A DNA stretch of 64,000 nucleotides. Source: Rhizobium brockwellii (lineage in GTDB: Bacteria > Pseudomonadota > Alphaproteobacteria > Rhizobiales > Rhizobiaceae). Both the position numbers and the translations under genes were made by a program. Below the pieces are notes generated by a model. The model saw only the letters and a program-made list of their open reading frames with translations, was not told the DNA's origin and searched no databases. The stretch covers positions 1,736,001 through 1,800,000 of the forward strand of contig NZ_CP053439.1 of assembly GCF_000769405.2 (NCBI RefSeq). Direction: 5' to 3'. Below are positions 17,112-27,146 of the stretch, one piece after another. Position 1 is the first letter of the stretch; each line of letters begins with the position of its first letter.

Positions 17112-17561
17112 TCAATCCAGGAGGTCGGCCGGTACCTTGCCGCCGTTTTCCGAAAGCCGCTTCATCAGCGCCTTGTGCAGCCACATATTCATTTTTGCGG
17201 AATCGTTGCTGTCGCCGGTATAGCCGAGTTCAGCGGCAAGTTCCTTGCGCTCGGTGAGGCTGGCATCCATCCCGACGGCTTTCATCAGGTCCACGATCGA
17301 GCGGCGCCAATCGAGCTTCTGGCCGCTCTTCTTCACAGCCGCGTCAAGGATCGGGACGATATCGACTGTGGCTGTGCCTGGCGCGGTGGCCGTGGCGGCC
17401 GGCTTGCTCTGCGGGGCAGGGGCCGCAGGTGTCGGACTGGGGGCTGCCGACGGTGAGGCAGGCGCTTGCGCCGGCTCTGTCTTTGGCGCGCCGGCAGCAA
17501 CGGGTTCGGCTGCTTTCGCCTCTCCGAAGATTGCATGTTTGATCTTGTCGAAAATGCCCAT
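17112..17561 (-). CDS. DUF3597 family protein
   Basis: 149 residues. MGIFDKIKHAIFGEAKAAEP is followed by an Ala/Pro-rich linker (about 20-64) and then the conserved domain: VDIVPILDAAVKKSGQKLDW, RRSIVDLMKAVGMD, ERKELAAELGYTGDSNDSAKMN, ENGGKVPADL. This matches DUF3597 in full. The domain looks like a small helical module akin to peptidoglycan- or stress-associated domains of unknown role. It diverges from the repeat protein at 18064. Confidence 0.88.
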   Translation of the reverse strand: MGIFDKIKHAIFGEAKAAEPVAAGAPKTEPAQAPASPSAAPSPTPAAPAPQSKPAATATAPGTATVDIVPILDAAVKKSGQKLDWRRSIVDLMKAVGMDASLTERKELAAELGYTGDSNDSAKMNMWLHKALMKRLSENGGKVPADLLD

Positions 17562-18063
17562 TCTAAACCTCCAGTTCCATCAGATGAGAACAAGCTGAAA
17601 CATGGACTTCCCGCCTGATATATCCAGACGGAAGGGGAGTTATTTTTAGCAATCTAAATCGGAGGTGGAAAAGTCAATTCGGGGAAGGGTGTAGTCGATC
17701 TGCACGAAAACGCTGCAAATGGATCAATCGCGGCCAATCGTGTCGCGAACGGAGATTTGCTTGCAGGCTCTAAGTTTCCTGGTGCAATGGGGCGGAAATA
17801 CTCCGTCGGCTCTCCAGTCGCTGCGAGATATGTTTGCTTTTGGCACAGTCTGTCAGATAATTCGTATTTCAATAACCGTGAAACATCATTGCACGCCGCT
17901 GAACCGACTTGCCGCGCCGTGTTATGAAACATTCGTCATCCCTTCACGTTGCCTTGCTATGGACGTCCTGGAGTTGCAGGCGTCCAATCGATCGAAGGCA
18001 CGCGCGTTCCTCGATTTTCGACTGCCGGGCAGATCGTTCGGCGGAATGGAAACGGAGGAAGAC
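17562..18063. other. 502-bp divergent intergenic region
   Basis: It separates the DUF3597 gene (minus) from the 14-residue-repeat protein gene (plus) and should carry both promoters. Open frames crossing it lack coding character. No repeat or RNA gene was recognised. Confidence 0.5.
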
Positions 18064-18711
18064 ATGACCCATAACCACAATAGACTTTTCTTTGCAGTGC
18101 TCGCATCCACCTGCGCCTTCCTTGTCATGCCGGCAAGCCATGCGCGTGCGCTCGATGTCGGTGTGTCGGTGAATGCCGGCAATGCTGTCAGCGCCGATAT
18201 CGGGGCTTCGCTCGGCGGCGGGAGCGGCATCAGCGCCGATGCCAATGCTTCCGCTGGCGGCTCGAACGGCGTCAATGCCGATGCGACCGCCAGTGCCGGC
18301 GGTGGCCGGGGCATCGATGCCGATGTCAATGCCAGTGTCGGCGGCGGCAACGGTCTCGACGCAGACGCCAACGCCAGGATCGGTGGCGGGCGCGGCGTCA
18401 ATGCCGATCTCAATGCACGCACCGGCGGTTCCGATGGAATCGATGCCAACGCCACGGCCTCGGTCGGCAGCGGTAATGGCGTCGATGCCAATCTCGCCAT
18501 CGGCAGGGTAGATGGGGCAGGCAGCGGTGGCAGACCTGCGGCTGAGCGCAGCCTCAGCGCGTCACAGACCCGCACTCTGGAGGCCTTCCGGGCAAGGCCC
18601 GTCAATGAGCAGCGCAAGATGCTCGTCCGTTGCGCTGATATCTCCGCCTCCGGCGGTGATTCCGGTCTTGCCGGTCTCTGCAGTCTGCTGCAGGCGACAG
18701 CCTCCCGCTGA
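18064..18711 (+). CDS. secreted Gly/Asn/Asp/Ala-rich tandem-repeat protein
   Basis: 215 residues. A signal peptide (LFFAVLASTCAFLVMPASHA, cleavage near ARA-LD) precedes about seven 14-residue repeats of the form GGGxGIxADANASA (residues about 49-145). A hydrophilic C-terminal part follows (SASQTRTLEAFRARPVNEQR) with two cysteines (VRCAD, GLCSLL). The repeat pattern suggests a small beta-solenoid or extended surface protein. ATG 18064 has GGAGGAA close upstream. Function unknown. Confidence 0.7.
   Translation: MTHNHNRLFFAVLASTCAFLVMPASHARALDVGVSVNAGNAVSADIGASLGGGSGISADANASAGGSNGVNADATASAGGGRGIDADVNASVGGGNGLDADANARIGGGRGVNADLNARTGGSDGIDANATASVGSGNGVDANLAIGRVDGAGSGGRPAAERSLSASQTRTLEAFRARPVNEQRKMLVRCADISASGGDSGLAGLCSLLQATASR
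18190..18500 (+). repeat. seven in-frame 42-bp repeats
   Basis: Degenerate 42-bp units encode the 14-residue motif GGGxGIxADANASA within the secreted repeat protein. The DNA is diverged between units while the Gly, Asp, Asn and Ala positions are kept, which suggests selection on the protein fold. Confidence 0.7.
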
Positions 18712-18718
18712 ATGTGAA

Positions 18719-18750
18719 AGACCCGCCGAACCGGAAGGCGCGGCGGGTCT
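18719..18750. terminator. probable terminator hairpin between convergent genes
   Basis: AGACCCGCCG (18719-18728) pairs with CGGCGGGTCT (18741-18750). It lies between the ends of the repeat-protein gene and aapP. T tracts are weak on both sides. Confidence 0.6.
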
Positions 18751-18769
18751 ATTCAAAGGACGCTTCGAT

Positions 18770-19543
18770 TTAGTGCAGGATCTGGCTGAGGAACAGCTTG
18801 GTACGCTCGTGCTGCGGATTGTCGAAGAAGGCAGCCGGTTCGTTCTGTTCGACGATTTGGCCCTGGTCCATGAAGATAACCCGGTTGGCGACCTGACGGG
18901 CAAAGCCCATTTCATGCGTAACGCAGAGCATGGTCATGCCTTCCTCGGCAAGCCCCACCATGGTGTCGAGCACTTCCTTGATCATTTCGGGATCGAGCGC
19001 CGAGGTCGGCTCGTCGAACAGCATGATCTTCGGGTTCATGCACAGCGACCGGGCGATCGCCACGCGCTGCTGCTGGCCGCCGGAGAGCTGGCCCGGATAT
19101 TTGTTGGCCTGCTCCGGGATCTTGACCCGCTTCAGGAAGTGCATGGCCACTTCTTCGGCCTGCTTCTTCGGCATCTTGCGCACCCAGATTGGCGCCAGCG
19201 TGCAGTTTTCGAGGATCGTCAGATGCGGGAAGAGGTTGAAGTGCTGGAACACCATGCCGACTTCGCGCCGCACCTCGTCGATCTTTTTCAGGTCGTTGGT
19301 GAGTTCGGTGCCGTCGACGATGATGCGGCCCTTCTGATGCTCTTCCAGTCGGTTGATGCAGCGGATCATCGTCGACTTGCCCGAGCCCGACGGGCCGGCA
19401 ATGACGATGCGCTCGCCGCGCATGACCTTCAGGTTGATGTCGCGCAGCACGTGGAAATCGCCGTACCACTTGTTCATGTTGACGATCTCGACCGCCACTT
19501 CCGTCGCGGAAACGGTGAGCTTTTTCGCTGGAGCTTCAGCCAT
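18770..19543 (-). CDS. aapP: general L-amino acid ABC transporter, ATP-binding protein
   Basis: 257 residues. Walker [11 protein letters not shown]-loop, signature LSGGQQQR and Walker [15 protein letters not shown] are all intact. It energises uptake of a broad range of L-amino acids with AapQ and AapM. It is the last gene of aapJQMP, 34 nt after aapM. I chose ATG 19543 (MAEAPAKK) with AGGGA 7-8 nt upstream; an ATG five codons earlier is in frame. Confidence 0.96.
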   Translation of the reverse strand: MAEAPAKKLTVSATEVAVEIVNMNKWYGDFHVLRDINLKVMRGERIVIAGPSGSGKSTMIRCINRLEEHQKGRIIVDGTELTNDLKKIDEVRREVGMVFQHFNLFPHLTILENCTLAPIWVRKMPKKQAEEVAMHFLKRVKIPEQANKYPGQLSGGQQQRVAIARSLCMNPKIMLFDEPTSALDPEMIKEVLDTMVGLAEEGMTMLCVTHEMGFARQVANRVIFMDQGQIVEQNEPAAFFDNPQHERTKLFLSQILH

Positions 19544-19577
19544 GATATTTTCCCTCATTCTTATCGTTTTAGCGTTC

Positions 19578-20732
19578 TTATCGTTTGTGGCCGGTATCGA
19601 GATGACGTTCCATGAAGCCTGAATAGCGCGACATGCCGAAGCAGAACAGCCAGAAGATGAAGCCCGCGAAGATCAGGCCCGTGATCGGCGTGACGGCGCT
19701 TGCCCAGTTGGCATCGGAGAAGTTCAGCTTGACGATGCCAAGCAGATCGAACATGCCGATAATGGTGACCAGCGACGTGTCCTTGAAGGTTCCGATGAAG
19801 GTGTTCACGATGCTCGGAATGACCAGCTTGATGGCCTGCGGCATGATGATCAGACGGGTCTTTTGCCAATAGCCGAGGCCAAGCGAATCGGCGCCTTCGA
19901 ATTGTCCCTTCGGGATCGCCTGAAGGCCGCCGCGGATCACTTCCGCCATATAGGCCGAGGTGAAGATCGACACACCGATCAGCGCCCGAAGCAGTTTGTC
20001 CACGTTCCAGCCCGTGGGAAGGAAGAGCGGCAGCATGACACTTGCCATGAACAGAACGGTGATCAGCGGAACGCCTCGAATGACCTCGATGAAGGTAACG
20101 CAGAGCATCCGGATGACGGGCATCTTCGAGCGGCGCCCCAGCGCAAGCAGAATGCCGCAGGGTAGGGAGACGGCAATACCGACAAAGGACAGAACGAGCG
20201 TCACCATCAGCCCGCCCCAGAGCGGAGTGTCCACTACTTCGAGGCCGAAGCCGCCGTGAAGAAGCCAGAAGGCGAGGACCGGCAGCACGGCGAACAGAAG
20301 AATGGCGTTCAGGCCCTTGCGCGGCGCTGACGGGATGAGCATCGGAACCAGCAGCAGAATGAACAGGATCCCGACGATCGCCGGTCTCCAACGCTCATCG
20401 AGCGGATAGCGGCCGAATATAAACTGATCATACTTGGCGCTGATGAAGGCCCAGCATGCACCACTCCAGCCGTCAGGCTGGATGCCGCCCTGGATCGTCG
20501 TCGCGCAGAATGTGCGGTCCGGGCCTGACCATACGGCCTGGATGAACAGCCAGTTGACGAGGTGCGGTACGGCCCATGCGATCAGCGCAAGAGCCAGGAT
20601 AGTCAGGATCACGTCCTTCGGAGTTGCCAGGAGATTGCGACGTATCCAGGCGACGGCTCCCCTCTCGCCGGGGGGCGGCGGTTCGGCGGCAAGGATGGAC
20701 GTTCTGACGAAGGGTTTATCGGCGACCGACAT
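19578..20732 (-). CDS. aapM: general L-amino acid ABC transporter, permease AapM
   Basis: 384 residues of the HisM/GlnP-type permease family with an unusually long N-terminal part typical of Aap permeases. Several membrane helices are visible and the EAA loop reads [20 protein letters not shown] followed by ADSLGL. It pairs with AapQ in the inner membrane. Its start is 1 nt after the aapQ stop, which implies translational coupling. ATG 20732 (MSVADKPF) has GGAGAG upstream. Confidence 0.95.
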   Translation of the reverse strand: MSVADKPFVRTSILAAEPPPPGERGAVAWIRRNLLATPKDVILTILALALIAWAVPHLVNWLFIQAVWSGPDRTFCATTIQGGIQPDGWSGACWAFISAKYDQFIFGRYPLDERWRPAIVGILFILLLVPMLIPSAPRKGLNAILLFAVLPVLAFWLLHGGFGLEVVDTPLWGGLMVTLVLSFVGIAVSLPCGILLALGRRSKMPVIRMLCVTFIEVIRGVPLITVLFMASVMLPLFLPTGWNVDKLLRALIGVSIFTSAYMAEVIRGGLQAIPKGQFEGADSLGLGYWQKTRLIIMPQAIKLVIPSIVNTFIGTFKDTSLVTIIGMFDLLGIVKLNFSDANWASAVTPITGLIFAGFIFWLFCFGMSRYSGFMERHLDTGHKR

Positions 20733-20733
20733 C

Positions 20734-21936
20734 TTATCTCTCCACCAGTGCCATCTTGGCATTGAACCAATTCATGAACAGCGACGTGAGAATGCTCAAG
20801 CTGAGATAGACGATACCCCAGATGCAGACGATCTCGATCGCTTGACCGCTCTGATTGAGGATCGTGCCACCGACGGCAACGAGATCCGAGAAACCGATCG
20901 CGATGGCGAGTGAGGAGTTCTTGGTCAGGTTCAGGTACTGGCTCGTCAGCGGCGGGATGATGATGCGCAGCGCCTGCGGCACCACGACAAGTCTCGTCAC
21001 ACTCGACGGATGTAGCCCCAGCGCGCCAGCTGCCTCGGATTGTCCCTTTGCAACGCCGCGAATACCGCCGCGAACGATCTCGGCGATGAAGGAGGCGGTA
21101 TAGAAGGACAGAGCGAGAAACAGTGACATGAATTCGGGGCCGACGACGGAGCCGCCCGTGAGGTTGAATTTTCCGGCAATCGGAACGTCGAAGGTGAGCG
21201 GAAAGCCGGAGACAACGAAGACCAGCAATGGCAGGCCGACGATCAGCGCGATCGACGTCCATACGGTGTGGAACGGCTGGCCGGTTGCGGCTTGGCGTTT
21301 GTGGGCCCAGCGCGCGATGATGACGGTGGCGACAATCGCAATCACCAGGGCGATGCCGACAGCTATCATGCCGGTCTCGAAGATCGGCTTCGGGAAGGCT
21401 AGTCCTCTGTTGTTGAGGTACATGCTGAACGGCAGACCCACCGACTCGCGCGGCTGCGGCAAGACAGAGAGAACGCCGAGATACCAGAAAAAGATGACGA
21501 GCAGCGGCGGAATGTTGCGGAAAATCTCGACATAGACCGTGCAGAGCTTGGCAATCAGCCAATTGCGCGACAGCCGGCCGATCCCGATCAGGAAGCCGAT
21601 GATGGTCGCCGTGAAAATACCGGTCACCGCCACCAGCAAGGTATTCAGAATGCCGACGACAAGTGCGCGCGCATAAGTCGAGTCACTCGAAAAGCTGATC
21701 AGCGACTGGCCGATTTCGAAACCGGCCCGACCGCGAAGAAAGCCGAAACCCGATGCCGTATTGCTGCGGGCAAGGTTGACGGCCGTGTTGTGGGCCACCC
21801 ACCACACAAAGCCGACGAGAATAACGATTGTTAGAACCTGGTAAAATATGCTCCGGTATTTCGGGTCGTACATTGCCGACCGGAAACTCCAGCCGGTGTC
21901 ATGCAAAGGTGTCGTATCCACAGCCTCATGCGTCAT
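20734..21936 (-). CDS. aapQ: general L-amino acid ABC transporter, permease AapQ
   Basis: 400 residues. Hydrophobic segments start at about residue 30; the EAA loop is [20 protein letters not shown] followed by AGALGL. It forms the inner-membrane channel with AapM. It lies 104 bp downstream of aapJ, separated by a strong hairpin that probably sets the ratio of binding protein to permease. Confidence 0.95.
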   Translation of the reverse strand: MTHEAVDTTPLHDTGWSFRSAMYDPKYRSIFYQVLTIVILVGFVWWVAHNTAVNLARSNTASGFGFLRGRAGFEIGQSLISFSSDSTYARALVVGILNTLLVAVTGIFTATIIGFLIGIGRLSRNWLIAKLCTVYVEIFRNIPPLLVIFFWYLGVLSVLPQPRESVGLPFSMYLNNRGLAFPKPIFETGMIAVGIALVIAIVATVIIARWAHKRQAATGQPFHTVWTSIALIVGLPLLVFVVSGFPLTFDVPIAGKFNLTGGSVVGPEFMSLFLALSFYTASFIAEIVRGGIRGVAKGQSEAAGALGLHPSSVTRLVVVPQALRIIIPPLTSQYLNLTKNSSLAIAIGFSDLVAVGGTILNQSGQAIEIVCIWGIVYLSLSILTSLFMNWFNAKMALVER

Positions 21937-21992
21937 GCCGCGCCAATCCCCTTGTGCCCGTTTTCGGGCTTTCTTTTTAACTTTTTGGAAGC

Positions 21993-22017
21993 GGGAAGGC
22001 GGCTTGGCCGCCTTCCC
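21993..22017 (-). promoter_or_regulatory. intercistronic hairpin between aapJ and aapQ
   Basis: Perfect 11-bp stem GGGAAGGCGGC/GCCGCCTTCCC with a 3-nt loop, 24 bp after the aapJ stop. No T tract follows on the transcribed strand, so it is better read as an mRNA 3'-end stabiliser or partial attenuator than as a full terminator. Confidence 0.75.
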
Positions 22018-22040
22018 GGTATTTCATTGCTAGCGTTCGA

Positions 22041-23066
22041 TTAACGAACCGGCGGCGCGTACTGGATGCCGCCCTTGTTCCAGAGAGCATTCAAGCCGCG
22101 TGCGATCTTGAGCGGGCTCCCCTGGCCGATGTTGCGCTCGAAGATTTCGCCGTAATTGCCGACGCCCTTGATGACATTGGCGGCCCAATCATTGGTCAAG
22201 CCGAGATCGGTGCCAATCTTGGTATCGGTCTCGCTGCCGAGGAAGCGCTTGATATCAGGGTTCGGCGAGTTCTTCATCTCGTCGACATTTGCCTGGGTGA
22301 TGCCGAACTCTTCGGCATTGATCAGCGCATAAGCCGTCCAGGAAACGATATCGAACCACTGATCATCACCCTGACGGACGGCCGGGCCAAGCGGCTCCTT
22401 GGAGATGATCTCGGGAAGGATGACGTGTTCGTCGGGATTCTTCAGCGTCAGACGCAACGAATAGAGACCGGATTGGTCGGTCGTGTAAACGTCGCAACGA
22501 CCAGCGTCGTAGGCAGCGTTGACCTCAGGAAGGTTTTCGAAGACGACCGGATTGTACTGCAGATTGTTCGTCTTGAAGTAATCGGCGAGGTTTAGTTCGG
22601 TGGTCGTGCCCGACTGCACGCAGATTGCGGCGCCGGAGAGTTCGAGAGCCGACTTCACATTCAGGCCCTTGCGCACCATGAAGCCCTGGCCGTCATAATA
22701 GGTGACAGGACGGAAGTTGAAGCCGAGTGCGGTGTCGCGGTTGATAGTCCAGGTCGTGTTGCGCGAGAGAACGTCGATTTCGCCGGACTGCAGAGCGGTG
22801 AAGCGTTCCTTCGCATTTGTTGGCGTGTACTTGACCTTGGTGGGGTCGCCGAACACGGCCGAAGCGACGGCCTTGCAGAAGTCGACGTCGAAGCCGGCCC
22901 AATTGCCGGAGGCGTCAGGTGCGGCAAAGCCGGTAAGGCCGGTATTGACGCCGCACTGAACGAAACCCTTTGCCTTGATGTCTGAGAGAGTGGTGGCGGA
23001 GGCGGCCGAGGCGCCAACTGCCAAAACTGCTGCGCCGATGGCGGCGGACAGGAGCTTATTTTTCAT
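22041..23066 (-). CDS. aapJ: general L-amino acid ABC transporter, periplasmic binding protein
   Basis: 341 residues. A signal peptide (MKNKLLSAAIGAAVLAVGAS, cleavage after ASA) precedes the type-3 solute-binding fold with DIKAKGFVQCGVNTGL, AGFDVDFCKAVASAVFGDP and SGTTTELNLADYF. It delivers amino acids to AapQM. First gene of the operon. ATG 23066 has GGGAAA directly upstream; the longer in-frame extension is upstream leader. Confidence 0.96.
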   Translation of the reverse strand: MKNKLLSAAIGAAVLAVGASAASATTLSDIKAKGFVQCGVNTGLTGFAAPDASGNWAGFDVDFCKAVASAVFGDPTKVKYTPTNAKERFTALQSGEIDVLSRNTTWTINRDTALGFNFRPVTYYDGQGFMVRKGLNVKSALELSGAAICVQSGTTTELNLADYFKTNNLQYNPVVFENLPEVNAAYDAGRCDVYTTDQSGLYSLRLTLKNPDEHVILPEIISKEPLGPAVRQGDDQWFDIVSWTAYALINAEEFGITQANVDEMKNSPNPDIKRFLGSETDTKIGTDLGLTNDWAANVIKGVGNYGEIFERNIGQGSPLKIARGLNALWNKGGIQYAPPVR

Positions 23067-23424
23067 TTTCCCAACCTTTTCCGTTGTCTTATCTTTTCTT
23101 GTGGGGAGTGCGTGCCGACAATCCGTCGCCTCCCCATTGTCTCGACACCCTCCCGGCGCGAGTGGGTCTATCACAGTCGCAAATGTCACTATGGTCAAGT
23201 GTCGCGCTTAATAATTGCGGCGAAATGCAACATTTTGGCAGATTGCGCTGCATTCATGGGCGGGTGATTAGGAAATAGGCGTCCGGTTGCGGAAAAATAA
23301 CGCGAAAATCGAAATTTCCATCATTTCAGATCGGCGCCTCAACCGATCTTCAAGGGGTTGACCCGACACGGCGGGGCGTCCAAAAGTCTGGTTTCGCGAC
23401 CCTTCGCCAAAGGCTATTTCCGAC
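23067..23424. other. 358-bp divergent control region of aapJQMP and metC
   Basis: It carries the aap promoter (below) and the unassigned metC promoter. I found no riboswitch-like structure upstream of metC. Confidence 0.6.
23171..23199 (-). promoter_or_regulatory. candidate sigma-70 promoter of aapJQMP
   Basis: On the minus strand CTTGAC, a 17-nt spacer, and CTGTGA; the -35 is perfect and the -10 is a moderate match to the rhizobial CTTGAC-N17-CTATAT consensus. It lies about 105 bp upstream of the aapJ start. Confidence 0.5.
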
Positions 23425-24615
23425 ATGAAAGACAAAGACAGCTTGCTGCAGAATGCCGGCATCAACACCCGCCTGACCCATATCGGCAACGACCCTTTCG
23501 ATTATCACGGCTTCATCAATCCGCCGGTCGTGCATGCCTCGACGGTGCTGTTTCCGAATGCGCGGGCGATGGAGACGCGCGCGCAGAAATACACTTACGG
23601 GACGCGCGGCACCCCGACGACGGATGCGCTCTGCGAGGCGATCGACGCACTCGAAGGCTCGGCCGGCACGATCCTCGTGCCGTCGGGCCTTGCGGCCGTC
23701 ACCATTCCGTTCCTGGGTTTCGTCGCTGCCGGCGATCATGCGCTGGTGGTCGATTCGGTCTATGGCCCGACGCGCCATTTCTGCGATACGATGTTGAAGC
23801 GCCTCGGCGTCGAGGTGCAATATTACGATCCGACCATCGGCGCCGGCATCGAGGCGCTGTTCCGGCCGAACACGAAGCTCGTCCACACCGAGGCTCCGGG
23901 CTCCAATACCTTCGAAATGCAGGATATTCCGGCGATCTCGGCAGTCGCGCACCGACATGGCGCCGTCGTCATGATGGATAATACCTGGGCGACGCCGCTC
24001 TATTTCAGGCCGCTCGATCACGGCGTCGACATCTCGATCCACGCATCCACGAAATATCCGTCCGGCCATTCCGACATCCTGCTCGGAACGGTTTCGGCCA
24101 ATGCCGAGCACTGGGAGCGGCTGAAGGAGGCAAACGGCGTGCTCGGCATCTGCGGCGCACCCGATGATGCCTACCAGATCCTGCGCGGATTGCGCACCAT
24201 GGGCCTGCGCCTCGAGCGGCATTATGAAAGCGCGCTATCGATCGCAGAATGGCTGGAGGGCAGGGAGGATGTCGCCCGCGTGCTGCATCCGGCCCTGCCG
24301 AGTTTCCCGTCTCACCAACTCTGGAAGCGCGACTTCAAAGGCGCCAGCGGCATCTTTTCCTTCGTGTTGGCCGCCGAAGGCCCCGAGAAGTCCAGAGCAA
24401 AGGCGCATGCCTTCCTCGACGCGCTCAGGATTTTCGGTCTCGGCTATTCCTGGGGCGGCTATGAAAGCCTTGCCTTGCACGCCTATCTCAACGATCGCAC
24501 GGTCGCCAAGGCGCCGACGGATGGTCCGGTCATTCGCCTGCAGATCGGCATCGAGGACGTGGTCGACCTGAAGGCCGATATCGAACGGGGTTTTGCGGCG
24601 GCAAGCGCGGTCTGA
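23425..24615 (+). CDS. metC: cystathionine beta-lyase
   Basis: 396 residues, Cys/Met-metabolism PLP enzyme family. The PLP lysine is K210 in IHASTKYPSGHSD. Other motifs are YTYGTRGTPTTDALC, VPSGLAAVTIPFL, EAPGSNTFE and VMMDNTWATP. It cleaves cystathionine to homocysteine in methionine synthesis. It is divergent from the aap operon, an adjacency I recall from R. leguminosarum. Confidence 0.94.
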   Translation: MKDKDSLLQNAGINTRLTHIGNDPFDYHGFINPPVVHASTVLFPNARAMETRAQKYTYGTRGTPTTDALCEAIDALEGSAGTILVPSGLAAVTIPFLGFVAAGDHALVVDSVYGPTRHFCDTMLKRLGVEVQYYDPTIGAGIEALFRPNTKLVHTEAPGSNTFEMQDIPAISAVAHRHGAVVMMDNTWATPLYFRPLDHGVDISIHASTKYPSGHSDILLGTVSANAEHWERLKEANGVLGICGAPDDAYQILRGLRTMGLRLERHYESALSIAEWLEGREDVARVLHPALPSFPSHQLWKRDFKGASGIFSFVLAAEGPEKSRAKAHAFLDALRIFGLGYSWGGYESLALHAYLNDRTVAKAPTDGPVIRLQIGIEDVVDLKADIERGFAAASAV

Positions 24616-24646
24616 TCAGACAGGCTTTGTCGTCGCTTGTGACAAC

Positions 24647-25801
24647 TCAAGGCAGATCGACAGCCCGATAGCCGTAGATCCAGTCGAGATCTGCCGCGAG
24701 GCTCAGCGGCGGCTTGAGGCCGAGCACGAGATCGCGACCGATCCGGATCGGCCCTTTCGCATGATAGGCGAACCGGTTGAAGGCGCCGCGCTGGCGAAGT
24801 TTCGCAATGCGTGGCGCCCGATGTCTTTCGAAGCGCGCCAGCGCTTCCGCCACGGGACGTTTCGAAAGAAATGCTGCCAGTTCATAGGCGTCTTCGATCG
24901 CCATCGCTGCGCCCTGTCCGGCAAAAGGCATCATCGCGTGGGCGGCGTCGCCGATCAGAACCGTCTTTCGGCCGTCCTGCCACGTCCCCGCGGTAGTTTC
25001 GAACAGCGGCCAGAACGTCAGTTTTTTCTGTCTGTCGAGCAGCGAGACGATCGCTGCATTCCAGCCGGAAAGGCGTGCTCGCAGCTCGGCGCGCTGTTCG
25101 GCCGTCGGCTCGCTTTGCCAGGCCTGCGGCGCGATATTGCCGGCGGTGATCGCCACCATGTTGAAGCTGTCGCTTTCCCTCAGCGGATAGCAGACGAGGT
25201 GCGCCGAACCGCCGAGAAAAGCCGAAACGCTTGCCCGGTCGAGGAAACCGGGCGCCTCATTTTCGGCAATGGTGAAGCGGTAGGCGATATTGCCGGAAAA
25301 GCGCGGCGAGGGGCTGCCCGGAATGGATTGCCGAAGCTTCGACCAGACGCCGTCAGCGCCGATCACAACATCGGCCGCCCGCTCGAATGGCGGTACGGTC
25401 GTATCGATCCGCACGCCAAGGTGAAGCCGGCAGAGCGGATCGGCCGTAACCGCAGCCAAAAGGGCTTTCTGCAATGTGGTGCGGTGCAGGACGCCATAGG
25501 GTGCGCCCCAGCGTTCCCGAGCGAATTTGCCTGCCGGCACGGCCGCGAGCTGGCGGAGCGACCCGCCCGATATCAGCCGGATGGCGTCCGGCTCGAGCCA
25601 GACCTTTGACAGTCCTTCAAGGATGCCGAGTTCGGCAAGGATGTGCGAAGCGTTCGGCGAAACCTGCAATCCGGCGCCGATTTCGGTGAGTTCGCCCGCT
25701 TGCTCAAAGATCTCCGAACTGATGCCTCGGCGCGAAAGCGCAAGGGCAGCGGTCAGCCCTGATATCCCGGCGCCGATGATTGCGGCATGTTCGACCGGCA
25801 T
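24647..25801 (-). CDS. FAD-dependent monooxygenase (salicylate hydroxylase-like)
   Basis: 384 residues. The N-terminal dinucleotide fold AAIIGAGISGLTAALALSRR binds FAD; the DG motif VVIGADGVWSKLR and the second FAD motif TVLIGDAAHAMMPFAGQGAA are intact. The family hydroxylates aromatic rings using NAD(P)H; the substrate is unknown, and UbiH/salicylate labels are only by similarity. It is convergent with metC (31 bp apart). Confidence 0.87.
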   Translation of the reverse strand: MPVEHAAIIGAGISGLTAALALSRRGISSEIFEQAGELTEIGAGLQVSPNASHILAELGILEGLSKVWLEPDAIRLISGGSLRQLAAVPAGKFARERWGAPYGVLHRTTLQKALLAAVTADPLCRLHLGVRIDTTVPPFERAADVVIGADGVWSKLRQSIPGSPSPRFSGNIAYRFTIAENEAPGFLDRASVSAFLGGSAHLVCYPLRESDSFNMVAITAGNIAPQAWQSEPTAEQRAELRARLSGWNAAIVSLLDRQKKLTFWPLFETTAGTWQDGRKTVLIGDAAHAMMPFAGQGAAMAIEDAYELAAFLSKRPVAEALARFERHRAPRIAKLRQRGAFNRFAYHAKGPIRIGRDLVLGLKPPLSLAADLDWIYGYRAVDLP

Positions 25802-25828
25802 TGTCCGTCCGATCCGGATCTGGACTGA

Positions 25829-26074
25829 CTACGCCGCCTTCACGTGGAAAACGCAACCGGCCGGATTGGTTTGGCTGGGCTTGAGCGCGGAATTGAAGCG
25901 ATAGAGCGTCGAGCAGTAGGAACAGACCTTCTCGTTGTCGTCGCCCATGTCGATGAAGATATGCGGATGATCGAAGGGAGCCGAAGCGCCGGTGCACATG
26001 AATTCCTTGACGCCGACTTCGATAACGCGGTGACCGCCGTCGTTCTGGAAGTGGGGAATGTTGTGGCCGGCCAT
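25829..26074 (-). CDS. NDUFS6-like zinc-finger protein
   Basis: 81 residues. MAGHNIPHFQNDGGHRVIEV is followed by the conserved EFMCTG...HPHIFIDMG...VCSYCSTLY, giving a C-H-C-C zinc site. This is the bacterial form of the NDUFS6/13-kDa complex I accessory subunit. ATG 26074 is the homologous start; an 18-codon upstream extension looks non-coding. It lies 27 bp upstream of the FAD monooxygenase gene and shares its direction. Confidence 0.9.
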   Translation of the reverse strand: MAGHNIPHFQNDGGHRVIEVGVKEFMCTGASAPFDHPHIFIDMGDDNEKVCSYCSTLYRFNSALKPSQTNPAGCVFHVKAA

Positions 26075-26232
26075 GTCGCTCTCCGAATGCTTTGAAATGT
26101 GCGCGAACCTTATAAGCCTTCGCCGCAAATGTGTAGAGCCAAACCGCCGCGCCGGGCACAGTTTTTAGCCACAGTTTTTGGCTTCACGATGAAAGGCCGC
26201 TCGACTATGGTCGCGCCAAAAAGGAAGGCCCG

Positions 26233-27018
26233 ATGAACCTGAATACACCCGCATTTTCGAGCTTCACCCATGACGGATTGCAGCTCGCCTTCTTCGATGA
26301 GGGCGATCCGGCCGGTGTGCCGGTGTTGTTGATCCACGGCTTTGCCTCGACCGCAAACGTCAACTGGGTGCATCCGGGCTGGTTGAAGACGCTCGGCGAT
26401 GCCGGCTACCGGGTGATCGCCATCGACAATCGCGGCCACGGCGCAAGCGATAAGCCGCACGATGCCGAAGCCTATCGTCCATGGGTCATGGCCGGCGATG
26501 CGATCGCGCTGCTCGACCATCTCGGCATCCCCGAAGCCAATGTCATGGGCTATTCGATGGGCGCGCGCATTTCCGCCTTTGCCGCGCTTGCCAATCCGCA
26601 TCGCGTCCGTTCGTTGGTGCTCGGCGGCCTCGGCATCGGCATGACCGACGGCGTCGGCGACTGGGACCCGATCGCCGATGCGCTGCTGGCGCCGTCGCTG
26701 GACGCGGTGACACATGCCCGCGGCCGCATGTTCCGCGCCTTCGCCGAGCAGACGAAGAGCGACCGGGTCGCTCTTGCCGATTGCATCCGCGGCTCGCGCG
26801 ATCTCGTCGCCCGCTCCGATATGGCCAAGCTCGACATGCCGACGCTGATCGGCGTGGGTACGAAGGATGACATCGCCGGCTCGCCGCAGGAATTGGCGGC
26901 GCTGATGCCCAGTGCCGAAGCGCTCGATATTCCGGGCCGCGATCATATGCTCGCCGTCGGCGACAGGGTTTTCAAGCAGGCAGTGCTGGCCTTCTATGCA
27001 AGGGTCGCCCATCGCTGA
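26233..27018 (+). CDS. alpha/beta-fold hydrolase
   Basis: 261 residues. The oxyanion motif LLIHGFAST, the nucleophile elbow GYSMGA (S98), a distal Asp and H238 in GRDHM complete the triad. NRGHGASDKP is typical of the epoxide-hydrolase/esterase clan. Substrate unknown. AAGGA lies shortly before ATG 26233. Single gene, 128 bp before cysE. Confidence 0.9.
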   Translation: MNLNTPAFSSFTHDGLQLAFFDEGDPAGVPVLLIHGFASTANVNWVHPGWLKTLGDAGYRVIAIDNRGHGASDKPHDAEAYRPWVMAGDAIALLDHLGIPEANVMGYSMGARISAFAALANPHRVRSLVLGGLGIGMTDGVGDWDPIADALLAPSLDAVTHARGRMFRAFAEQTKSDRVALADCIRGSRDLVARSDMAKLDMPTLIGVGTKDDIAGSPQELAALMPSAEALDIPGRDHMLAVGDRVFKQAVLAFYARVAHR

Positions 27019-27146
27019 CAACATCGTGATGCCGAAAAACCATGCTAAAAAACCATGGCGGCGGCACCCATTTATGTTATTGGCGTTTTCCTCTATATAT
27101 TGGCATTCCGAAAACGGCATTCCGGCTGGCAGCGAGGAGAGCGGCG

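Noticed and set aside
23211..23424. Possible SAM riboswitch upstream of metC
   Set aside because: No SAM-II or SAM-I core or pseudoknot-like pairing was recognisable in the leader.
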